Positions 15,279-22,636 of a stretch of 46,585 nt of DNA are shown here, in pieces. The position numbers were made by a program, and so were the translations under genes. A model generated the notes under the pieces. That model worked only from the letters and a program-made list of their open reading frames with translations, had not been told where the DNA came from and did not search any database. Numbering within the stretch: the stretch's first letter is position 1; each line of letters opens with the position of its first letter. Origin of the DNA: a virus; the IMG/VR virus record IMGVR_UViG_3300024505_000379, positions 1-46,585 of that record, one strand, 5' to 3'.

Positions 15279-16166
15279 TTATTGGACGCCCCGCCCGTTC
15301 TTGAAAGCGTCCTTCGCACGGGCCGCCAGGGAGTCGCGCTCGTTCTGTTCGGCCAGGATTCGAACCCCGCCCTTGAACTCCTCGCGACGATCGGCACCCA
15401 GCTGGATCATCATGTCGCGGCGATCGGCCAGACTGATGACGAGCGACTTGTTGATGGAGGCGATCGTCTCGGCTTCCACCAGCGTGTTCTTGGCCTTCGC
15501 CCAGCGCGGATCGAGCTTGACGGCGTTCTCGACCATCTTCTCGGTCACTTTCTCGCCACCTGCGGCAAGCGCCTTGCGGTGCTCGTCGTAGAGCTTGGCC
15601 TCCAGCACATCGAAGCGCACCTTCAGACGGGCGTGCTGAGCTTCAGCCTGAGCCGCCTGCGAACCGTAGTACGCACGAAGACCCGCCTGCTCCATCATTG
15701 CCTGATCCAGTGTGGCTTCGGTGAGCTTGGTGTCGCGGTTGAACTGGTTCACATCCACGTAGAAGTTGAGCTTCGCCGCATTGCCGGTGGTAGGCACGTC
15801 TGCGGGCGGGTCCAGGTCAGGTTCTGGAGCCGGCTTGATCGCTTCGATCTCGGCAGCGACGGCGTCGATTGCGGCTGCGGTGAGCTCCTGGGCCTCTTTC
15901 ACGTCAGCGACCGCAGCAGCCACTTCTTTGGCCTTCTTGACCAGCGCTGGCTCGGGTGTCGGTTCTTTGACAGGTACGGGCTCGGGCTCAGGCTCGGGTT
16001 CCGGCTCGGGTGTGGGCTCCACAATGGGAGGTGGTGCGACGGGCTTGGGTGCGGGTGCAGGCACGGGACCGCCGCCTGGTCTCGCCATCTTGGTCTGCTC
16101 GGCTTCGAGCTCCTCCAGCAGCGCGGTGATTTCCGCATCGTCGAATGCAATTTCGGGATTGGCCAT
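15279..16166 (-). CDS. candidate UvsY-like recombination mediator with Pro-Glu linker
   Basis: The start ATG 16166 has GGAG nearby, giving 295 residues. The N-terminus (1-30) is acidic. Residues 30-75 are a low-complexity Pro-Glu-Pro stretch, and 75-115 are Ala-rich and helical. The C-terminal 170 residues look globular and helical. They carry LNFYVDVNQFNRDTKLTEA, RAYYGSQAAQAEAQHARLK and DVLEAKLYDEHRKA, a pattern like T4 UvsY and similar proteins encoded next to phage SSB and RecA genes. It would help load recombinase onto SSB-coated DNA. The assignment rests on context and pattern, not on a firm motif. Confidence 0.55.
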   Translation of the reverse strand: MANPEIAFDDAEITALLEELEAEQTKMARPGGGPVPAPAPKPVAPPPIVEPTPEPEPEPEPEPVPVKEPTPEPALVKKAKEVAAAVADVKEAQELTAAAIDAVAAEIEAIKPAPEPDLDPPADVPTTGNAAKLNFYVDVNQFNRDTKLTEATLDQAMMEQAGLRAYYGSQAAQAEAQHARLKVRFDVLEAKLYDEHRKALAAGGEKVTEKMVENAVKLDPRWAKAKNTLVEAETIASINKSLVISLADRRDMMIQLGADRREEFKGGVRILAEQNERDSLAARAKDAFKNGRGVQ

Positions 16167-16228
16167 GTGATTCTCCAGTGTGTCGATAGGTTGACGGTTT
16201 GATGTTAGCGTCAAGTCTTAGGGTTTTG

Positions 16229-16245
16229 AAGTCATTTATGACTTA
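16229..16245. promoter_or_regulatory. GTCA-N4-TGAC site 10
   Basis: GAAGTCATTTATGACTT is a perfect 16-base palindrome plus one flanking base, in the 83-bp gap between the polymerase stop (16250) and the gene starting at 16166. Confidence 0.7.
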
Positions 16246-16249
16246 TACG

Positions 16250-19200
16250 TCAGGACAGAATGTCGGCAACTTGTGCAAACACTGCGTCCAGAACTTCTTG
16301 CTTGTCGGGGTCGAACCCGATCTGTTGCGCGTTGATGCCGCAGACGATGGTGGCGTCCAGAGTCGGATCGTAGATCGCCTTACCGACCATCTCCGACGCA
16401 CCGCCCTTCAACCCAGGCACGAACCGCTTGATAGTCGCCGAGCCGAGCGCGACGATGACGGCGGGCTTGATGAGCTCCAGCTCGCGGTCGAGGAACTTGC
16501 TGCAGCCGTTGATCTGAGCGTTCGAGAGGAACTTGTCGCTCTTCTTGGCCTTCACCAGTGTCGTGTAGTAGCCGTCGGCGACCGACAGCCCTGCCTTGAG
16601 AATCGACTCCTTGACGTAGAGAGCCGCATCGCCCTCCAGCAGCTTGTCTTTCTTCTCCTCTTGCCAGGTCGGGCAGTCGGACACGACCATGAACTTGACG
16701 GTGGACTTGGCGCGAACGGTCGGGTGCGGGCTTTCTTTCAGGTCGCAGCCATCGCACTTCTTGTAGTCCTGAATCAGATGAATCACCTTCGCCCGAAGGA
16801 ACTTGTCCGCGAGGTCGGTGGTTCTGTCGGCCTTGACGGCGTCGATGACGAGCCCAGGCATCAGCTCCATCTGATCCTTGCGGCGGCTGAAGTGCTTGGC
16901 AGACGGTGCGGACGGGTCGATGAGCGCGAACGCACCAACCTTCTCCAGATTCTCGACGACCCGAGCATTCACCTTCGAGCCAGGTTGACTTGCGGCCATC
17001 ATGAACTCCTCCTTGGTGGAGAAGTGACCCTTGACAGCGGCGGTGTCGTCCTCGCCCCAAACCTCCTCGGTCGTGCCATCGCGCTTCTTCTTGATCTTGA
17101 TGACCTTCCAGCCACGGTTGCGCTCACGCAGCTCCACGATCCGCTGGGCGGTGTTCTCGGAGATGCCCTTGACCGACGAGAAGGGCGCCAGGATCGTCTT
17201 GTCGTTCGGAATGGTGTAGCGATGCGTGGACGTGTTGATGTCAGGCGGGAAGACCTCGATGCCGGCCTCTCGCGCATCCTTGACCAGACCGGGGAGCTTC
17301 TCCTCATCCACGATCGACATGCAGGCGGCGAAGTATTCGGCGGGGTAATGCACTCGCAGCCACATCGTCCAGTAGCTGATGATGGAGTATTCGACGGCGT
17401 GCGAACGGTTGAAACCGTAGCCCGCGAATGCCTCGATCTTGTCGAAGATTGCTCCTGCGGTGCGGTCATCCAGTGAAGACGTGGCTTTGCAGCCCTCGAC
17501 CCACTTCTCGCGCATCTCCGCCATCTTGTCTTTGTCTTTCTTGCCCATCGCTTTTCGCAGATGGTCGGCTTCCGCTCTGGTGAAGCCCGCCAGATCGACG
17601 GCGACTTGCATGACCTGTTCCTGATAGACGATCACGCCGAAGGTTGCCTCGAGGGCCGCCTTCATGTTCGGGTGGTCGTAGCTCGGCTCTCTGATGCCTT
17701 GCTTGATGGCCACGTAGTCATCGAGCAGGCCCGAGTCCATCGGACCCGGTCGGTACAGGGCGGTTGCGGCAGTAATGTCCTCGAAGGTCAACTGCCCGCC
17801 CACCGCCAGGTCACGAAGGAGCTTTCGCATCCCTGGCGACTCGAACTGGAAGACGCCGGTTGTCTCGCCCTTACCGAAGGCGTCCATGACCTTGCTCTCC
17901 TCGAAGGGCAGCTTCAGGTAATCGACCTCGGTGCCATGCCTGTCCTTGATGTAGCCCTTCGCAATCTCCAGCACATCGAGCGTGGACAGGCCCAGAATAT
18001 CCATCTTGACCAGGCCCCAGTCTTCGACGATCCGCTTGTCCCAGTTGACGACCGGCGCATCCGACCGCGTCTCGATCACGGCGCGGTTGACCAGCGGCTC
18101 GCCAGCAACGACAACACCGGCTGCGTGACGCCCGAAGGCACGCATCGCACCTTCGAGATTCAGGGCGTGCTTCCAGATTTCAGCGTGCTCGTCCTTGAAC
18201 TTGTCGATCTCGGGCACCGCCTTCGCTGCTTCGGTCAACGTGAACGACTGACCATGCTCTTTAGGCACGAGCTTGGTAGCGGTCAGTTCAATGCCATTGA
18301 GACCGTACATGCGACCAGTGTCACGAAGCGCACTGGCGCTCGCAAGCGTCGAATAATTGCTGATGCCTGCGACACGGTCAGCACCGTACTTGGCGGTCAG
18401 GTACTCGATCACCAGATGACGCTTGGACGACATGAAGTCCAGGTCAGCGTCAGGCAAGTCGAGACGTTCGGGGTTGATGAAACGCTCGAAGAGGAGGTTG
18501 AACCGAATCGGGTCCACGTCCGTGATGCCGATCAGGTACGCAACGAGCGAGCCGCCGACAGAACCGCGACCGGGGCCAACGATGATGCCGTTGTTCTTCG
18601 CCCAGACGACGAGGTCTTCCACCAGAAGGAAGTAGCCCGCGAAGCCCATCTTCTTGAGAACGGCCATTTCATACGCAAGGCGGTCCTGGTAGACCTTCAT
18701 TTCGGCCGGTGTGGGCCTGTGCCCAAGCACCTCGTCGGAGAAGCGACGCCTCCAGCCCTCGACGCACTTCTTACCCAGGGCCACGAACTCGTTGTCGGCC
18801 ATCTTGGGCAGCGACACCGGCTGCTTCTTCCATTCGTAGGTGCATCGTCCGACCAACTGGTCGATGTTGGCCAGGCCCTCGACCCACAGCTGCGGTGACG
18901 CCACGCCATTGTAGGTGTTGACCCGCCCTGCCGCCTTCTTGACCCGCTCGACAAGGTGAGTGGGCTCGTGAATGAAGAAGTCCTTCACGTACTGCACGGA
19001 CCGATACGCCACGTCCATCTTGGTGTTCGTGGTGATGCACTTGAGCACCTCCAGCGAATCTGCTGCGTCCGCGTTGCGGTAGAAGGTCGGATACGTGACC
19101 AGGGGTGGCATCGCCAGGTGACGAGCCGCCTCCAGCGCCTTGCTGTTCAGCGTGTCGAAGAGCGGCGTGTTGATCGGCGTGAGCTCCGAGTAGACGCCTT

Positions 19201-19702
19201 TGACGCCGAAGCGGTCCTGCAGCGCCTTGATGATTTCGTCGTGGTTCGGCAGGTGGTACAGGTTGAACAGGTCGCCAGTCGAGACGACCACATCCTCGAG
19301 CTCCAGCACTTCCTTGAGCCCTACCCTGGCGTGGTAGTAGAAGTAGTCCTCGCTGTACGCTTTGGACAGCAGTTTGAGCAGCGAAGTGATGCCTTTGTCA
19401 GCCGTGACATACACCTTCAGCATGAACATGGGGTTCGGCTTTTCGCGCTCGCCCGATGCCTTGCTCGGCTTGCGGTAGGTCGGGTCTTCGACGACACGGA
19501 TTCGGCAACCGATCACGGGCTTGATGCCCGCCTTCTTCGCTCGATTGATGAAGTCCACCATGCCGTGCAGCGACATGGTATCCATCAAGGTGACGGACTC
19601 GTAGCCCTTCTCCTTCGCATCAGCCACCAGATGCTCGATCTGGAGCATCGACTCGCTGATGGAGAAATCTGACCTCGCGGCCAGCATGTGATTCAAATTC
19701 AT
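16250..19702 (-). CDS. dnaE: DNA polymerase III alpha-like replicase fused to a uracil-DNA-glycosylase-like domain
   Basis: The 1150-residue C-family polymerase has a degenerate PHP domain (residues 1-250). The metal-binding HxHxH of active PHP domains is absent (NHMLAARSDFS). The core carries GPGRGSVGGSLVAYL near 376 and PDADLDF at 417-423, with catalytic Asp419 and Asp421. Asp568 sits in KMDILGL. A helix-hairpin-helix region around GYGFNRSHAVEYS follows. From residue 983 (bases 16756-16250) the chain matches the UDG superfamily, with CDGCDL, SILKAGL, NGCSKFLDRELELIKPAV and VALGSATIKRF. This replaces the OB and tau-binding parts of host DnaE. No proofreading subunit is seen in the window. 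Confidence 0.93.
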   Translation of the reverse strand: MNLNHMLAARSDFSISESMLQIEHLVADAKEKGYESVTLMDTMSLHGMVDFINRAKKAGIKPVIGCRIRVVEDPTYRKPSKASGEREKPNPMFMLKVYVTADKGITSLLKLLSKAYSEDYFYYHARVGLKEVLELEDVVVSTGDLFNLYHLPNHDEIIKALQDRFGVKGVYSELTPINTPLFDTLNSKALEAARHLAMPPLVTYPTFYRNADAADSLEVLKCITTNTKMDVAYRSVQYVKDFFIHEPTHLVERVKKAAGRVNTYNGVASPQLWVEGLANIDQLVGRCTYEWKKQPVSLPKMADNEFVALGKKCVEGWRRRFSDEVLGHRPTPAEMKVYQDRLAYEMAVLKKMGFAGYFLLVEDLVVWAKNNGIIVGPGRGSVGGSLVAYLIGITDVDPIRFNLLFERFINPERLDLPDADLDFMSSKRHLVIEYLTAKYGADRVAGISNYSTLASASALRDTGRMYGLNGIELTATKLVPKEHGQSFTLTEAAKAVPEIDKFKDEHAEIWKHALNLEGAMRAFGRHAAGVVVAGEPLVNRAVIETRSDAPVVNWDKRIVEDWGLVKMDILGLSTLDVLEIAKGYIKDRHGTEVDYLKLPFEESKVMDAFGKGETTGVFQFESPGMRKLLRDLAVGGQLTFEDITAATALYRPGPMDSGLLDDYVAIKQGIREPSYDHPNMKAALEATFGVIVYQEQVMQVAVDLAGFTRAEADHLRKAMGKKDKDKMAEMREKWVEGCKATSSLDDRTAGAIFDKIEAFAGYGFNRSHAVEYSIISYWTMWLRVHYPAEYFAACMSIVDEEKLPGLVKDAREAGIEVFPPDINTSTHRYTIPNDKTILAPFSSVKGISENTAQRIVELRERNRGWKVIKIKKKRDGTTEEVWGEDDTAAVKGHFSTKEEFMMAASQPGSKVNARVVENLEKVGAFALIDPSAPSAKHFSRRKDQMELMPGLVIDAVKADRTTDLADKFLRAKVIHLIQDYKKCDGCDLKESPHPTVRAKSTVKFMVVSDCPTWQEEKKDKLLEGDAALYVKESILKAGLSVADGYYTTLVKAKKSDKFLSNAQINGCSKFLDRELELIKPAVIVALGSATIKRFVPGLKGGASEMVGKAIYDPTLDATIVCGINAQQIGFDPDKQEVLDAVFAQVADILS

Positions 19703-19971
19703 TCATTCTCCTGTTCTGGAACGTAACGCTCCCAGATAACAATCCACTGCAAACCCTTGCCCACATTGACGTTGGTCGTAAACGGAATAATGACCGATGA
19801 ACTCAGGCCGCTGGGTCCGTAGATCGAGCTGGCGCGATCGTTGATCGAGTGACTGTGGCTTTCGCTCGTCGTCACACACTTGATGTCCCGAAGCCTGAAC
19901 CCAGAAACAGGCGGCGTCAGAATTTCAGGTGGCGACGGTCCGTAGTGCGTCTGTGTGCGGTACTCATACAT
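19699..19971 (-). CDS. hypothetical protein, 90 residues
   Basis: The start ATG 19971 overlaps the previous stop by eight bases, and the stop overlaps the polymerase start. Overlap at both ends argues for a real gene. The product begins MYEYRTQTHYGPSPPEI and contains SGFRLRDIKCVTTSESHSH. It ends with a beta-like stretch (SSVIIPFTTNVNVGKGLQWIV) followed by WERYVPEQENE. Nothing identifies a function. It is translated just before the polymerase and could be an accessory factor. Confidence 0.65.
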   Translation of the reverse strand: MYEYRTQTHYGPSPPEILTPPVSGFRLRDIKCVTTSESHSHSINDRASSIYGPSGLSSSVIIPFTTNVNVGKGLQWIVIWERYVPEQENE

Positions 19972-20671
19972 TATCGCGCACCAGACTAGGGTGCAGCGAA
20001 ACCCCTTCGGCTGTTTCGATGGCAATGTCGAATGCCACCAGTGCAGGCAAGATGATGTTGACGTGAGAGGCGGCGGTGCGCTCATCCCAGGGCTCCTTAG
20101 AGCCGAGGTTGGCCATGAACGCTTTCTTCAGCGTCTGCTTTGTGAGCGTGCCTTTGAGCAACAGGTCACACGTCACCGACTCGAAGTTTTGGCGAGCTTG
20201 TGAAGCGAACGGGTTGGTGCCGGCAGCAAGGTCTGTCTTCATCTTCTCGACCATGCCGTGCTTGCACCACTTGGTTGCCAACTCACGCGGCTTCTTGCTG
20301 AGAATGCCGTCAACGATCGCCTTGTGATGCTCGGGCACCGCATGCTCGGCTCGAGGCTCGCGCTCGACCTTGCGCTCGACCTTCTCCTGCGGCTTCTTGA
20401 TCGAAGGCAAAAACTTCGACATGTCGATCTTTGGCGGGTCATCTTGAGGCTTGGCTCGCTCGATCGTCACCGACTTGGCCATTCTGTGCTTGGCCAGAAT
20501 GTCCTCGATGTTGATCTTGTCGCGCAGTGCCTGCAGCGTCTGCATACAGGCGACCGAACATGCGTCGAACGCCGGACACGCCTGGCAAACCTGCGAGTCG
20601 TGGCTGAACACGCTCGGCGCGGCGTAGCACCCTGGGGCGGATGCGTTGATGTGGGTGTCAGTGGATTCCAT
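19964..20671 (-). CDS. Cys-rich protein with WhiB-like metal motif
   Basis: The 235-residue protein starts at ATG 20671 with AGGAG six bases upstream. Near the N-terminus Cys15, Cys29, Cys32 and Cys38 follow C-x13-C-x2-C-x5-C, with Cys42 in addition. This is very close to the C-x14-22-C-x2-C-x5-C iron-sulfur motif of actinobacterial WhiB proteins. QVCQACPAFDAC also resembles the WhiB core. Residues 85-115 are basic and acidic and probably unstructured. The C-terminal half is helical. The upstream gene is a sigma factor, and WhiB proteins bind sigma, so a transcription role is a reasonable inference. Convergent Cys spacing is the alternative. Confidence 0.6.
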   Translation of the reverse strand: MESTDTHINASAPGCYAAPSVFSHDSQVCQACPAFDACSVACMQTLQALRDKINIEDILAKHRMAKSVTIERAKPQDDPPKIDMSKFLPSIKKPQEKVERKVEREPRAEHAVPEHHKAIVDGILSKKPRELATKWCKHGMVEKMKTDLAAGTNPFASQARQNFESVTCDLLLKGTLTKQTLKKAFMANLGSKEPWDERTAASHVNIILPALVAFDIAIETAEGVSLHPSLVRDNV

Positions 20672-20672
20672 G

Positions 20673-21323
20673 TCAGGCTCCTACGAACTGCTTCAAATCC
20701 GAATACTTGAGCTTGTCGATCTCCTTCAGCGCGGTGTTGATTTCGTACTGACTGGCGTCCGAAATCATTCGCACGAAGTTGGCGACGTAGCGCGGCGAAA
20801 GCTGGACCATGTTGCGCGTGTTGTAGCCGAGTGACCGACCGAACTCGGCGTTGATGCGTGCCTTCTCAATCTCACTGACCACCTCCTTTGGAGGGCTGAT
20901 GGTCCAGGTGAGAATGAGCGACGCCAGTGGCGACAGCGACTTGGCGATGTGCTCGATCATCTGGCCGACTGCGTAGTGCCCTTCGGGCGTGTCGTAGTCC
21001 TGCCAGAGCACTTCCTCGAGGTTGTAGTCATCCTCGCCGGCGCTGTTCATGTCGTCGATGGACGTGTATCGCATCCGGTCGTCGATCAGAGCCTGAGCCC
21101 AGCTGTTGAGCCGGTTGTACGCAGCCATGAAGTAGTACGTGGAGAACTTGAATCCTCTGGACTCATCGAACCCGTCGCATGCCTTCAGAAAGACCACGCT
21201 CATCTCCTGAAACACGTCCTCATAGTCGATGGTCACACGCGCCGCGAGGAGCCGGGTGTAGCCCTTCCTCGAGACGCTGTGGACCAACCCGACATTGGCC
21301 TTGTAGAAATCGGCCTTGTTCAT
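20673..21323 (-). CDS. phage sigma factor, sigma-70 region 2 type
   Basis: The 216-residue protein (from ATG 21323) has sigma region 2. DYEDVFQEMSVVFLKACDGFD near residues 33-53 matches region 2.1-2.2, and GFKFSTYYFMAAYNRLNSWA matches region 2.3-2.4. An acidic linker (SIDDMNSAGEDDYNLEEVL) follows, then a helical C-terminus where region 4 should be, though no classic region 4 helix-turn-helix is clear. It should direct RNA polymerase to phage promoters. An alternative start at 21359 has GAGG upstream and would overlap the ATPase gene by 32 bases. Confidence 0.82.
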   Translation of the reverse strand: MNKADFYKANVGLVHSVSRKGYTRLLAARVTIDYEDVFQEMSVVFLKACDGFDESRGFKFSTYYFMAAYNRLNSWAQALIDDRMRYTSIDDMNSAGEDDYNLEEVLWQDYDTPEGHYAVGQMIEHIAKSLSPLASLILTWTISPPKEVVSEIEKARINAEFGRSLGYNTRNMVQLSPRYVANFVRMISDASQYEINTALKEIDKLKYSDLKQFVGA

Positions 21324-21327
21324 TCGA

Positions 21328-22518
21328 TCAGGCGCCGAAGATGCGTTGAGCCAGGCCATCGACGACCTCGCGATCGACTTTGGACAGCTTGTTGGTGAAC
21401 GCCAGCGTGACGCCCTTGCGGAACGAGGCGCGCATCAGACCGATTCGTGCGGCGTAGATCAACGTACGCGGCGAAATCACATCGCTGATCTTGGCGCCGT
21501 CATACGCATCACGCACCAGCGTGGCGAACTCGACCAGCTTGTCGGCGTCCTCCTTGTTCAGACCCACTTGGTTCTGAAGAATCTGGCTCTCGGCGGTCTT
21601 CTTCATGTACTTCTTGTGGATGACCATGCCGAAGCGGTCGTAGTTGGCGGAGTTCTGCAGGTTGGTGCCCTGGTACAGACCCGTCTCGTCGCCCGAGCCG
21701 TTGGTGTTGCCGGTCGCGCAGAAGCGGAAGTTCGGGTGCGGCTTGATGATGCGGTTCTCGGCGTCAGCCTCCTTAATCATCAGTGACTTACCCTCGAGGA
21801 CAGCCTGATAGACCGACAGCACGGACGGCAGCGCGAAGTCGTATTCGTCGGCGACGTACATCCAGCCGTTTTGCATCGCCATCGGCAGCGGTCCGAGTTC
21901 GAAGACGGTCTGACCGCCCTTGACCGTCCACTGACCGACGATGTGCGACTCTTCCGTGTTGACCGTGTGCTGGACGCGAATCATCGGGCGGTTGGTCCGT
22001 GCGGCGATCTGCTCGAAGAGCTCCGTCTTGCCGGCACCCTTGTGGCCCCAGACGTAGCACGGAATCTTCATTTCGATGGCCAGGACCACGTCCTTGAGTT
22101 CGTCAATGTCGTAGACATAGTTGTCCGAAATGGCGGGCACATAGTCGCTCCACTCGTGGTTGGCGACAGTGCTGATCGGGATCGGTTCGCCACGCGAGTT
22201 GAGCGCGGCCTTGACGCGACCCAGGTTGAACAGCTCGTTGAACGCCTTCTTGATGACGCCGCCCTTCGGGATCAGGGCAGACGCGGCAGCAGCTTCCGGC
22301 TCGGTGGCCATTGCGACCTTGGTTTCCTCGCCAGTTGCGGCGCGCTCAGCTTGCTTTTCGGCGAGCTTGCGCTTGGCGAGCTCCGACAGCAGCGGTGCGT
22401 GAGGGTACTTCTCGGCATACGCCTCGATGGTCAGTTCGGGGTGGGCGTCACGCAGGTGCAGCTGGATGGCGTGAACCTGAGCTCCACAAATGGAGCAGGT
22501 GATTTTGGCGTCAGACAT
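21328..22518 (-). CDS. CobS/MoxR-like AAA+ ATPase with N-terminal zinc finger
   Basis: The 396-residue protein begins with a C2H2-like finger (CSICGAQVHAIQLHLRDAH, residues 8-26). A linker and an AAA+ module follow. Walker A is GHKGAGKTEL near residue 166, Walker B is MYVADEYDFA, a sensor region is CATGNTNG, and a sensor-2 region is SPRTLIYAARIG. This architecture matches proteins annotated as CobS (cobaltochelatase subunit) in many phages. With the VWA partner upstream it probably forms a MoxR-VWA remodelling machine. Whether it truly acts on cobalt insertion is unproven. It starts at ATG 22518 with AGGAG. Confidence 0.85.
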   Translation of the reverse strand: MSDAKITCSICGAQVHAIQLHLRDAHPELTIEAYAEKYPHAPLLSELAKRKLAEKQAERAATGEETKVAMATEPEAAAASALIPKGGVIKKAFNELFNLGRVKAALNSRGEPIPISTVANHEWSDYVPAISDNYVYDIDELKDVVLAIEMKIPCYVWGHKGAGKTELFEQIAARTNRPMIRVQHTVNTEESHIVGQWTVKGGQTVFELGPLPMAMQNGWMYVADEYDFALPSVLSVYQAVLEGKSLMIKEADAENRIIKPHPNFRFCATGNTNGSGDETGLYQGTNLQNSANYDRFGMVIHKKYMKKTAESQILQNQVGLNKEDADKLVEFATLVRDAYDGAKISDVISPRTLIYAARIGLMRASFRKGVTLAFTNKLSKVDREVVDGLAQRIFGA

Positions 22519-22575
22519 GAGACTCTCCTAGAGGGTGTTGAAAATCAACGGGTTACAAAAATTTGCGATGTTTGT

Positions 22576-22619
22576 ATGGTAAGCACTGCGGGGCGGAGAG
22601 GCAAGTCACGGGTGACTTG
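22576..22619 (-). promoter_or_regulatory. promoter with site 11 (18-bp perfect palindrome)
   Basis: CAAGTCACGGGTGACTTG (22602-22619) is a perfect palindrome apart from its 4-base centre. On the minus strand its end overlaps a TTGCCT -35 box, which is 17 bases from TACCAT (22581-22576). Transcription would read into the AAA+ ATPase gene. Confidence 0.7.
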
Positions 22620-22636
22620 GCCTCTCGATCTGCCCA

